Assembly: GCF_003217355.1 (NCBI RefSeq)
Contig: NZ_QJTK01000021.1
Location: 1 to 41,688, forward strand
Direction of reading: 5' to 3'
Source: Rhodobacter viridis
GTDB lineage: Bacteria > Pseudomonadota > Alphaproteobacteria > Rhodobacterales > Rhodobacteraceae
DNA length: 41,688 nt
This document shows, one piece after another, positions 24,601 to 33,500 of this stretch (within the stretch, counting starts at the first letter, position 1; each line of letters opens with the position of its first letter). Under the pieces are notes generated by a model. It had not been told where the DNA came from and made no database searches. It was given only the letters and a program-made list of their open reading frames with translations. Both the position numbers and the translations under genes were made by a program.

Positions 24601-24927
24601 GACGGGACGGTTCGTTTAGGCTTTGGTCAACCCAAGCCAATCTTGGACGCTTTTCGTTCACTCTGCTTGGGTCGAGGCGCGCCGTTCGAGGCGCTTTGCA
24701 ATGCTTTTGACGACGAGACAGACCATGGCGAGAAGATGGATCGTTACGATGAGTTGATACGCGCTGCGGTAACTTCAATTGGCGAGACTTCAGCTACCCG
24801 TACCCTGACAGCGCTGACTGGGTCTCGGGGCGCTCGGGTGCCCGACGGCACTGCACAAGCCCGGGTTAGCATGGACTACGATCTCATTACTTGGCTCATC
24901 ATCAGGCCGACTGTGAGGGAAAAATGA
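21649..24927 (+). CDS. Hma-type helicase with N-terminal PLD nuclease domain
   Basis: The 1092-residue fusion has a phospholipase-D-family domain at the N-terminus (about 25-200) with one HKD motif, LLHGKLIHVDD (H-x-K-x4-D, about 130), then GSSNFTINGLG; two chains would make one active site. A SNF2/DEAD-like motor follows: DFQRDGLRAVLGKIEK (Q-motif side), ILADSVGLGKTF (Walker A, about 277), VVIDESHNFR (motif II), LLLSATPVNND (III), ILFTAFTDTARYL, ATDCISEGQNLQ (V) and RLIQRFGRIDRIGS (VI). With the next two genes it matches the Hma (helicase-methylase-ATPase) defence type. ATG 21649 has no ribosome site; GTG 21676 has AGGAG at 5 bases and could be the true start. Confidence 0.88.
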   Translation: MNDMALGVDVKAGRSGIKDNRSRGAVRDFIIERAVPASRLSVVSAYFTTFAYDRLRETLDNVGHMRFLFGEPRFLKDADNADLVPPAFSFDESGLRLNEQIRQRSAALRCARWIKDRVEIRSVKRSGLLHGKLIHVDDGRRPHALLGSSNFTINGLGLGDSPNIELNLIVDSDRDREDLLAWFDELWNDAVLTEDVRDEVLRALQASYAHATPEFVYFKTLLHVFGDFLSDQAAEDALIQQTAFEQTAIWRNLFDFQRDGLRAVLGKIEKHGGCILADSVGLGKTFTALAVIKWFEKRNKNVLVLCPKKLRENWTDYLATNNSEMNPLREDRFGYTVLSHTDLSREKGKVGDIDLSRIEWGNYDLVVIDESHNFRSAARNKTVGGRRSRYERLMDEVVKAGISTKVLLLSATPVNNDLSDLKAQLDLISADKIDGFTELGVPNLGALIGGARRRFADWAKSGSRDAGELLNKLPPALFGLLDGVTIARSRKHVERHYAGSMEKIGGFPRRAAPESVFANIDVLGGFPAFEEVDSAISKLELALYGPLTFVLPEFRSLYDKGGNFDQANREKYLIAMMKVGFLKRLESSVSSFRLTMDRMIARIDQRLTDIEVFDANAAFDMPAPDETELDEELEEAFEVGGALKYRLSHIDRAAWKAALTRDRDRIVALTTEARNVTPDRDAKLARLKEIIRNKANEPTINLDGETNRKVILFTAFTDTARYLYEELLPVARECGLHAALVTGDDCKATFGRARFQDALVNFAPRAKRRSAMRGTEANGEIDLLIATDCISEGQNLQDADLLVNVDIHWNPVRLIQRFGRIDRIGSRNATIQMVNFWPTEDLNKYLHLKDRVESRMALVDLSATGDDDLLNARTGADVDARWRDDQLLRLKDEAFDLEETGGGVTLSDFALDDFRADLLGFARANEQALRDAPLGLHAVVPNVFEGGTLETGVIFCLRRRPPDPNPEQAKINPLDPHYLVYVKDDGTVRLGFGQPKPILDAFRSLCLGRGAPFEALCNAFDDETDHGEKMDRYDELIRAAVTSIGETSATRTLTALTGSRGARVPDGTAQARVSMDYDLITWLIIRPTVREK

Positions 24928-27900
24928 CCCACTCGGCAGAACGTCTCGCGCAGATCCGAGATGCAGTTTCAGGGCTAGCTGGCGGCGATCTTGCTGGAGC
25001 AGGGCGGCAACTGCTTGATGTCATGGGCTACCGCAGCCCTAAGACATTGGATGCACCGAACGCACCTGCTCTTTTTCTAGGCGCACTCGGCCTGGATGCG
25101 ACGCGTATCGACACGCATCGATGGCTCGCGGTGCACTTTCTTTTCCAGCTCACGGGCGATGAAATCCCGGCTCTTTCGCGTGGTGCGGATCCTGAAACCG
25201 GAGTCAGCTTCCAGCGCGGTGCATTCGACTCTTTCGTATTCCTTGCGATCGATCTGAATGATGGCAACTGGTCGCGTAGGCAGCTTGTAGCAATCGTGCG
25301 GGAGCTTAATCGCGGGTTCGCCATGCCTGCGATCGTTTTGCTGCGCCACGGCGGGCGTGCGACGCTGACAGTCATCGATCGCAGGGCTAACCGGCGCGAT
25401 CCCTCGCGTGACGTCGTAGGCGGCCGGATCAGTCTGGTTAAAGATATCAACCTTGCTCGACCGCATCGGGCCCATGTGGAAATCCTCGCCGACCTGTCAT
25501 TCCCTGCGCTCGCCCGGCGCAAGGCTCCCTCGGATTTCCGCGCGCTCTACGATCTGTGGCTAGAGACGCTCTCGGCGGCCGAACTCAATAAGCGCTTCTA
25601 TGAAGAACTGGCCAACTGGTTCGCCTGGGCAAGCACGAGCGCGCCGGTCGCCTTCCCGAAGGGACAAGGCAAGGGTGAGGGTGCCAAGGAAATCGCGCTG
25701 ATCCGCCTGCTCACGCGGCTCATGTTCGTCTGGTTCATCAAGGAAAAGGGTCTGGTTCCAGAGACGCTTTTCGATGGGCCGTTCCTCGCGAAGCTCCTGA
25801 AAGAGCCGCCTGCGGCGACGCCCGGGGGCCACGGCTACTATCTTGCCGTCCTCCAGAACCTGTTCTTTGCAACCCTCAACACTGAAATGTCAGAACGGCG
25901 CTGGCGGCAGGATGAGGGCGGGCAGTCGAAGGACTACCTCGGCCACCACGTCTATCGTCACGCGGCCCTATTCGCCGATCCGGACCGGGCGCTGGCAGCT
26001 TTCGCCGACGTGCCGTTCCTTAACGGCGGTCTCTTCGAATGCTTGGATACGGAGATTGGCAGTGATGATCCGCGCGCCGGACATGGCGAGCGGGAGCGCG
26101 GGCGGCTGATCCTCCGCATCGACGGCTTTTCAGACCAGACCGACAAGCAGCCGCGCCTGCCGAACGCCCTGTTCTTTGGCGGGGCGAAAGGGATCGATCT
26201 GTCCGGTTGGTTCGAGAAGGCCAAGACACCGCGTGATGTACCTGGCCTGATCGACCTTTTTGAGCGTTACAAGTTCACGGTCGAAGAAAACACGCCTTTG
26301 GAAGAGGAGGCCGCACTCGACCCCGAACTGCTGGGCAAGGTGTTCGAGAACCTACTCGCTTCCTACAACGAAGACACCGCGACAACCGCGCGAAACAAGT
26401 CGGGCAGTTTCTACACCCCGCGCGAGGTGGTCGACTTCATGGTGGACGAAGCGCTCGTCGCGTGGCTTTTACCGAAACTGCCAAGTGAACTTGACCTGAA
26501 CGGCGGCAAACCGCGTCAGCAGGGGCTTGATCTTGGCGCTGCGCCCGGTGAGCTGGATCTGGAAAGCCCTCCCTCGACCCAACCCGTGGCGACTGTGAGC
26601 AAAGATGAGCAGCGCCTGCGCAATCTCCTCAGCTTTGCAAGCCGCGAGCACGACTTCAGCCCGGCCCAGGTGGATGCACTGATCGCCGCCATCGAAAGCT
26701 GCAAGGCAATCGACCCGGCTGTTGGTTCGGGTGCCTTCCCTCTCGGTCTGCTGCAAAAGCTGGTGCACATGCTCGACGTGCTCGATCCGGGCGGGCAGAA
26801 ATGGCGTGCACGCAACCGGCACTACTATGAGCGGCGGCTTGCAGAAGCCGAGGCCATCCCGGCCGTAAATGAACGCGCGGCCGAGATCGAGAAAGCCGAG
26901 GCGGCGCTGGCCGAGTTCGATGCCAAGTTCGAAAGCGGTCACGAAAAGGATTACACCCGCAAGCTGTTCCTGATCGAACGTTGCCTGCATGGCGTGGATA
27001 TTCAGCCGATCGCCGTGCAGATCGCCAAGCTGCGGTGTTTCATCAGCCTTGCGGTCGAACAGAAGGAAGACCCCACGCGCCCCAATCGGGGGATCACTCC
27101 GCTGCCCAACCTAGAGGCCAAGTTCGTCGCCGCCAATACCCTGACGCCGCTGCACCGCCGCGGTCAGGCGGGGCTGGTCAGCCAGGATTTGCTCAAGAAA
27201 CAACGGGCGCTGCGTGAGGCCAACCGGGCCTTCTTTGCTGCCGCGAATGGTGCGGCCAAACGGCGGGAACAGCGCAGGATCAAGCAACTGCGCGCGGAAA
27301 TCGCCGAAGAGGTGGCGCGCGACCACGCCTTTGTCAGCGAAGACGCAAGGAAGCTTGCGGCGTGGGACCCATTCGACCCGAACGCCTTCGCGCCCTTCTT
27401 CGATGGCGAATGGATGTTTGGGCTGGATGCGTCGGTCAACGAGGGCTGGTTCGACATCGCCTTCGCCAATCCCCCCTACATTCGGCAGGAAAAGATCGAA
27501 AGCTTTCGGGTGAACGACAATCCCGTGATCGCCAAAGCTCAACTCAAGGCGGATTACAAGACCTTTGCCGGGACAGCCGACATCTACGTGTATTTCTATG
27601 AGCGGGCGCTGCGGTTGCTAAAGCCGTCGGGGGCACTTGCCTTCATCACTTCGAACAAGTGGTATCGCTTGCCTTATGGACGAGGTCTTCGGGACTGGCT
27701 CAGTACTCACGCGCGCATTCAAAGCATCATTGATTTTGGAGATGCACCAGTATTTGAGGCGATCGCTTACCCCACTGTTCTCGTGGCCACCAGAAAACCG
27801 GCACCAGGAAGGCCATCGTCCAGAGAAATCGTACGCGCGCTCAACTGGGTGCCTACCGATGGCGAAGACCCCAGAGAGTCTGTCAAGCGATTTCCTCAGG

Positions 27901-28949
27901 TCTTCGCTACTGAAGCGTTCGAAATGCCTCAAGCTGAATTGGTAAGCAGTCCTGACTGGCAGTTTATCCCGCGCTCGTCTGGTGAAGTTTTGTCTCGCCT
28001 ACGCTCGGCGCCTTTAACTGTGCAAGACTTTACCGTCGATGCAGTGTATCGGGGTATCACTACAGGATTTAACGACGCCTTCGAGATTGATGATACCGAA
28101 CGGATGGCTCTCATCAAAGAGGATGAATCTTCGCGTAAGGTCATAAAACCCTTGCTAAAGGGAAAGGACCTTACACGCTGGTCCACACCAGAGGCGAGAA
28201 GATGGATCATTTTCGTTCGAAGGGGCACTCAGATTTCTGACTATCCCGCTATTGAACGCCATCTCTCTAAATTTCAAGAAAGGTTGAAGCCGAAACCTAA
28301 AGACTGGACAGGCGCTTGGTCGGGTCGAAAGCCAGGCAGTTACGAGTGGTTTGAAATTCAAGATAACGTCGCCTATTGGCCAATCTTCGAACGAAAGAAG
28401 GTCGTATCCAACAAGGTCACAGACAAGCCGAACTTTTCGATCGATTCCGGCAAGTCGTATCTGGCAAACACGGCATACTGCTTTGAGTCAAACGACGCTG
28501 AGTTCGTTACCGGAGTTTTGAATTCTAGTACGCTCCACTACGTAGCGAAGAGGGTTTTCGCTGATAAAGAAGGGGGATTTTATGAAGTGCAACCGTCGGC
28601 GCTTCTCGACCTTCCAATGCCCAGATGTGGCGATGAAGAGAAGAAGCTCTTGTCCGGAATTGTCATGGCTTTGGTCGCTGGCGCTGACCGCCCGCGCCTC
28701 GAAGCCCTGATCAATGCCTTCGTCTACGAACTTTTCTTCGCCGACGAACTGCATGCACGAAGGCTCTACCCCTTCGCCGCAGCGCGCGAGGCCGGGTTAA
28801 TGAAGCTGGCGGGCCTGGAAGGTGAAGCGCTGGCGCGGGCCGCAAATGACTGGTCCCGCTGCCTCGCCGACCCCGCCCACCCCCTATACGCCACGCTCTT
28901 CGACCTGCAGTCGATCGACGCGGTCAGGATCATTGAAGGGCGCACGTAA
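24924..28949 (+). CDS. Hma-type Eco57I-family adenine DNA methylase
   Basis: This 1341-residue class I methyltransferase is predicted to methylate adenine N6. Order: an N-terminal region of about 250 residues without recognised motifs; an HsdM-like helical part (ELLGKVFENLLASYNED, GSFYTPREVVDFMVDEAL); AdoMet motif I AIDPAVGSGAFPLGLL (about 597); catalytic NPPYIRQEKI (about 848); then a target-recognition part with IIDFGDAPVFEAIAYPT and VYRGITTGFNDAF. It lacks an obvious PD-(D/E)XK nuclease, so it is probably the marking or sensing subunit rather than a type IIG enzyme. Its ATG overlaps the helicase stop by four bases. Confidence 0.9.
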   Translation: MTHSAERLAQIRDAVSGLAGGDLAGAGRQLLDVMGYRSPKTLDAPNAPALFLGALGLDATRIDTHRWLAVHFLFQLTGDEIPALSRGADPETGVSFQRGAFDSFVFLAIDLNDGNWSRRQLVAIVRELNRGFAMPAIVLLRHGGRATLTVIDRRANRRDPSRDVVGGRISLVKDINLARPHRAHVEILADLSFPALARRKAPSDFRALYDLWLETLSAAELNKRFYEELANWFAWASTSAPVAFPKGQGKGEGAKEIALIRLLTRLMFVWFIKEKGLVPETLFDGPFLAKLLKEPPAATPGGHGYYLAVLQNLFFATLNTEMSERRWRQDEGGQSKDYLGHHVYRHAALFADPDRALAAFADVPFLNGGLFECLDTEIGSDDPRAGHGERERGRLILRIDGFSDQTDKQPRLPNALFFGGAKGIDLSGWFEKAKTPRDVPGLIDLFERYKFTVEENTPLEEEAALDPELLGKVFENLLASYNEDTATTARNKSGSFYTPREVVDFMVDEALVAWLLPKLPSELDLNGGKPRQQGLDLGAAPGELDLESPPSTQPVATVSKDEQRLRNLLSFASREHDFSPAQVDALIAAIESCKAIDPAVGSGAFPLGLLQKLVHMLDVLDPGGQKWRARNRHYYERRLAEAEAIPAVNERAAEIEKAEAALAEFDAKFESGHEKDYTRKLFLIERCLHGVDIQPIAVQIAKLRCFISLAVEQKEDPTRPNRGITPLPNLEAKFVAANTLTPLHRRGQAGLVSQDLLKKQRALREANRAFFAAANGAAKRREQRRIKQLRAEIAEEVARDHAFVSEDARKLAAWDPFDPNAFAPFFDGEWMFGLDASVNEGWFDIAFANPPYIRQEKIESFRVNDNPVIAKAQLKADYKTFAGTADIYVYFYERALRLLKPSGALAFITSNKWYRLPYGRGLRDWLSTHARIQSIIDFGDAPVFEAIAYPTVLVATRKPAPGRPSSREIVRALNWVPTDGEDPRESVKRFPQVFATEAFEMPQAELVSSPDWQFIPRSSGEVLSRLRSAPLTVQDFTVDAVYRGITTGFNDAFEIDDTERMALIKEDESSRKVIKPLLKGKDLTRWSTPEARRWIIFVRRGTQISDYPAIERHLSKFQERLKPKPKDWTGAWSGRKPGSYEWFEIQDNVAYWPIFERKKVVSNKVTDKPNFSIDSGKSYLANTAYCFESNDAEFVTGVLNSSTLHYVAKRVFADKEGGFYEVQPSALLDLPMPRCGDEEKKLLSGIVMALVAGADRPRLEALINAFVYELFFADELHARRLYPFAAAREAGLMKLAGLEGEALARAANDWSRCLADPAHPLYATLFDLQSIDAVRIIEGRT

Positions 28950-28950
28950 G

Positions 28951-30456
28951 ATGGCGTTGGCACCTGGAGATGGAGCGGCGCCGCCGCCCGCGCCGCTGCG
29001 GATCGAAGCCATCGCGTTGCGCGCCTACCGTGCGTTCAGCGCTGAACAGAAGATTCCGGTCGGTGGTCGGAATCTGATCGTCTACGGCGAAAACGGCGCT
29101 GGCAAATCCTCGATCTACAAGGCGCTACGCGACCTCTTCGCCCGGCGCCCCAATCGCAACGCGCTGAAGGACAACGCCCATGTCCACCCGCTAGACCCAT
29201 CCCTCACACCCCGCATCACTGTTACCTTCAACGATGGCAATGCGGCGCTGGAATGGACCGAAGCGCGCCACCCCGGCCAGCCGACTGCCGACCCGCGTGT
29301 AGCGATGGCGGCGCTGCGCAGTTCGTTCCTCGACTATCACGCGCTGCTGGAAACCAACGCCTTTCACGGTCAGCGCCGCCCGAACCTGTTCAGCCTCGCC
29401 ATCGAGACGCTGCTCGCCGACTACGCAAACGCCACCACGACCGCAACCTTGGGCGAGCTTTGGGCAAAGGTCGAACGCGCGAAACCGTTCAAGCACTTCC
29501 AAAGCGGCGTTCATCTCCCACCGGTTCAGGCTGCCTGTGACGCCTTAAATTCAGGCTTTCAGGCTGCACTCGACGCTCTTCTGCCTCACGTCAACACGCT
29601 GCTGACGGATCTCGGACACCCGGAAATGGAGCTCGAACTTTTCGAGCGGGGGACGGTCGCATACAACAACGCGCGTCTAAGGTCGGATCGCGGGTTCACA
29701 GGTCGCGAGTTGTTCCTGCGCCTGAAGTTTCGTGGCCATTATCCCGAACAGCCCCAGCACTTCCTGAATGAAGCGCGGCTCTCTGCCCTCGCGTTGGCCT
29801 TCTACCTGGCTGGCCGCCTTGCCTGCGTGCCCTCGGCGCCTTCGCCCGCACTCAAGCTTCTGGTGCTGGACGATGTGCTGGTCGGCCTTGACTATGCCAA
29901 CCGACGTCCGCTGCTGGCCGTGTTGGCGAACCACTTCTCGGACTGGCAGATCGTACTGCTTACCCACGACCGCCATTGGTTCGAGGTCGTGCGTGCAGCA
30001 ATCCCAACCGATCGTTGGACGTGCCACGAGATGTACGAAATGGTCGCAAAGACAGGCGAGGCGACGCCTTTGTTGCGCTCGGTGGAAGCCGACATCGTAG
30101 TGGCTACGCTGAAGCAGGCTCGCGATTTTATTGCGCAGAAGCATTTACCCGCCGCAGCGAACTACGCGCGATCTGCTTGCGAGCTATTGTTGCGCAAGCA
30201 GTGCGAAAAGAGAGGCGTGAAGTTTCCATATAACCCCGACCCCAAGAAGATCATTTTCGAGAAACTCAAGAAGGGTCTTGAGGATGACCTTGTCGGGAAC
30301 CAGGCTAAGCTCAACGCACTGGCTGCAATCACTCCCCATCAGGCCAGGATCCTCAACCCACTGTCGCATGATCCGACGACTTCGCTGAACGAAGCTGAGG
30401 TGGTGGCGGCTATTGACGCGGTTGAGGCCTTAATGACGGCACTTCGAGCCAGTTGA
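28951..30456 (+). CDS. Hma-type SMC/RecF-like ATPase
   Basis: The 501-residue ABC-type ATPase starts one base after the methylase stop. Walker A is YGENGAGKSSIY (about 43), the signature-like segment is FLNEARLSALALAFYL (about 268), Walker B is LKLLVLDDVLVGLD (about 303) and the H-loop is IVLLTHDRHWFEV. The insertion between Walker A and B is short, so it is not a long-coiled-coil SMC. The last 115 residues (ARDFIAQKHLPAAANYARSA, CEKRGVKF, LNPLSHD) look like a HEPN-type helical domain, often a ribonuclease or scaffold in defence ATPases; the match is by eye. It is the third component of the helicase-methylase-ATPase set. Confidence 0.85.
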   Translation: MALAPGDGAAPPPAPLRIEAIALRAYRAFSAEQKIPVGGRNLIVYGENGAGKSSIYKALRDLFARRPNRNALKDNAHVHPLDPSLTPRITVTFNDGNAALEWTEARHPGQPTADPRVAMAALRSSFLDYHALLETNAFHGQRRPNLFSLAIETLLADYANATTTATLGELWAKVERAKPFKHFQSGVHLPPVQAACDALNSGFQAALDALLPHVNTLLTDLGHPEMELELFERGTVAYNNARLRSDRGFTGRELFLRLKFRGHYPEQPQHFLNEARLSALALAFYLAGRLACVPSAPSPALKLLVLDDVLVGLDYANRRPLLAVLANHFSDWQIVLLTHDRHWFEVVRAAIPTDRWTCHEMYEMVAKTGEATPLLRSVEADIVVATLKQARDFIAQKHLPAAANYARSACELLLRKQCEKRGVKFPYNPDPKKIIFEKLKKGLEDDLVGNQAKLNALAAITPHQARILNPLSHDPTTSLNEAEVVAAIDAVEALMTALRAS

Positions 30457-30547
30457 TTGGCTCGGGCAGGCGCGGGACAGCAGGGCTTAAGCGAAGTGTT
30501 GCGTTTCAACAGGTGCTGCGTTTCATCTGCCATCAAAGTTTAACCAA

Positions 30548-33500
30548 CTATCCGAAATGCTCATCTATTACTTTGGACGCGTCTCCGCTCAACGTAGGAC
30601 CTTCAAACGTTTCAACTAGCCTCCCGCTGAAGTATTTTTCATACCAGGCCTTCTTTTCGTCCATGTGCTTTGCATACTTTTCTGATGATGCCATGCCCCA
30701 GTGCTCCCAATAGAACTTCTCACCGTTCCAAATGATGGAGAAATCAGGGAGATACATCGTCCCATCAGGCGCGATCAGTGGTGTTTCATATTCAAAGGCA
30801 ACGCCGCGCTCGTGAAGCAGATTTGCAATAATCACCTCTGACTTCGAGCGAACCATATCGCCGCTCAAAGCCTCGTGAATTTTGCCTTCTTCATACCAAC
30901 CTTTGCGATGGACGAGTTCATCTGGAACGGCGTGGAAGTTCCCTTCGAAGAGAGAAGAGTTGATCAGTGCGGTCTGAGTGTTTTCGGGTCGTCTCGCCGA
31001 TAGCAAAGTTGAGATATTCCCCTGAACTAGAAGTGTGCAGTGCTTAGTCGCGCGGGTTAGTGCCGTATAGATCAATTCAGATGATAGAGAGCGCGTTCTT
31101 GATTTTGGTACCACTACATACGTATGCTCAAATTCGCTCCCTTGTGCTTTGTGGACTGAGATCGCATAGGCAAGCTCAAGGTTGCCTTCGACACTTTCCG
31201 AACTGCCGTTGGGGAGTTCGCGCCCGTAGGCAACTCCAAGGTGGTCTTTTCTTGCAAACTTCACTTGAAACCTTTTCATTCGAAACCGCTTTTTACTCGC
31301 ATCAAATCCATGCTTCTGTACAAACCCGATTTCACCGTTAAAAATCTCTGCCCGCTCTGAGTTTCGTGTGTTGAAGTTATACGCCCAGATCGGATCGGAT
31401 TTTGGCCTGTTCCGATATTGGATTACCTTGTCAAAAAGCGTGATGCCGTCGACGGCGCCAAACCAGTTCATTGTCCCTCTTGCTACCCGGTCCTGAAGTG
31501 CTTCGTTCAGGGCTTCGAGGCCGTGAGGCTCTGCGCGGTGAGGCGTGAGAACCTGGTACTTTTCCGGCATCCAGTCAAACGCAGTTCGCCAGAGTTCGTA
31601 GGGCTTTTCCTCGCTCAAAGCCTGGCCAGTATGCGTAGACATATCTGTTTCGATTTCTTTGATTAGTCGGTCTGCCAATTTTGCGGGATCATCCCAGTAG
31701 ATGACGCGAAGATCCTTATCGACAGCGCCACCTCTGTGAACGGATGACAGGAGGGCCTCAGCGCGCGGTGAAGTTGCCTCTCCATCCTCACGCGCCGCCG
31801 CACCTACGAACAGGTCCGCTAGGTCGAGTATGGCAGTGCCTTGCCCCGTAATGGAGTTCCCCATTTGGCGAAGATTCTGATCGAGACGCGCGATACTGCC
31901 GTTGTCCTTTCGGTCAAGCCAAACAATCGTATCCGCGAACACCCGGCCTCGACCGATCGGCGGAAGCTGATTGGGGTCACCAACGAGGATGAAGCGGCGC
32001 ACCTGCCGCCAATCGATTGCGCGAACTAAGCTGGCCATTAACCCGAGATCGAGCATCGAGGCTTCGTCCACGATGATTGTGCCGCTACCCTCGCGCTTCC
32101 CGCCGCTTCGCCTGAAGGTCAGATTGTTGTTCAGCCAGCCGCCCTTTGCCAAGAACGAGTGAACGGTCGAGGTCTCAACCCGGTCAATCCCCCTCTCATG
32201 AAGCTTCGCGCGAACTCGGTCCGAAGCTTTGCCGGTTGGTGCCATCACTGCAATAGGCGCCCCGTCCCCTTCGGTCTGACGAACGGCACGAATAATCGCA
32301 CAAATGACAGTTGTTTTTCCGGTTCCAGCAGCACCGGTGACTACAGCCAAAGGGCGGCGGAAGATCGCTTCGCACGCTTCTGCTTGAGCCGATACAGCCT
32401 TCGTGTATTGCTCCCTTGCCTTGATAAGAAGAAAGCTCTTCTTGTCGAGGATTTCTTCTTTCCAGTCGCTCTCCAAGAAGGGCCTCTGCAATTGGATGTC
32501 TGCGCGCCCAGAAATTTTAGTCAATGCGTCTTCAACGTCTCTCTCATCATCGTATACATCCGGTAAATATAGCCACAATCTGTTGGACTCTTGACGCAAT
32601 ACCAGCGCTTCTTCGAGTGTCAATCGGTCGACTTCGAAGTATCTTTCGGTGAAATGCGCAGTCTTCCATTCAGGCAGTTTCTGCAGGCGCGCGTTCACTT
32701 CGGCAAGAATGCCGCCCGCGGCCCTGAAGGTTTGATTTGGCTCTCTTTTCAACTGCTCGACACAAAGCGCTCGGAAGCGCCTTGCATCGTCATACTCCAT
32801 GTCTGCAAGAGGCTCGCCTCCAAGTTCCGGCGACGGCAGCACGCCGCGATCAATCGTCCCCCATGGGATCGTATCATCGGGACTGTCGCCAACATATCGT
32901 TCTGAGAGGATGTAGGGGTTCTTCGCCACAGCACTGCAGTCCGACGTCAGGCCATGCTCTGCCCGAATGCGTTCGTCGTCGCTGACAATTTTTTCGATCT
33001 GATCGAGGCTGAGATCGATCCGGGGGAGCACGTCCTTCAATAAGATCCTTGCGTCGTCCGACTTCAACAGCCACTGCCTCGCCAGCTTGGCCCGCGGCTT
33101 TCCCATCAGACCGTAGGGTGCAACTTCGATGCCGCTGTCCACAGCCTCGAATAAGAGCCTGTGCGCGTCTTGTGACTTACCTTGCGCAATAAGCTTGCGG
33201 GCATGATCGGTCGCTTGATCTGCCCCAAGGAACCGCATCACATTAAGCAAGCCTGGATAAAGGCCACGCCTATTCCAAAGGTCGGTAATGCAGCCCAGAA
33301 TCCAGCGTTCGCGCTCCTCCCAGTTCTCGCTCGCATCGCCAAGATTCCTTAACTCCCGGACAGAGCCGAGAAATTGCTCAAGCAATCCAATAGCGTCGTC
33401 ATTGGTCAAAAGCCGCGCCCCATACTTGCATGTCCGCGGATTGTCAGGATAGATCACAAATCGATTGAGCGCCTCGGGATCATCTCGATAAAGATGGTAC

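Noticed and set aside
21649-30456. DISARM or BREX system
   Set aside because: No DUF1998 (DrmB) protein, PglZ phosphatase, BrxC/BrxL or separate DrmC is encoded nearby. The PLD domain is fused to the helicase, and the gene set is helicase-methylase-ATPase.
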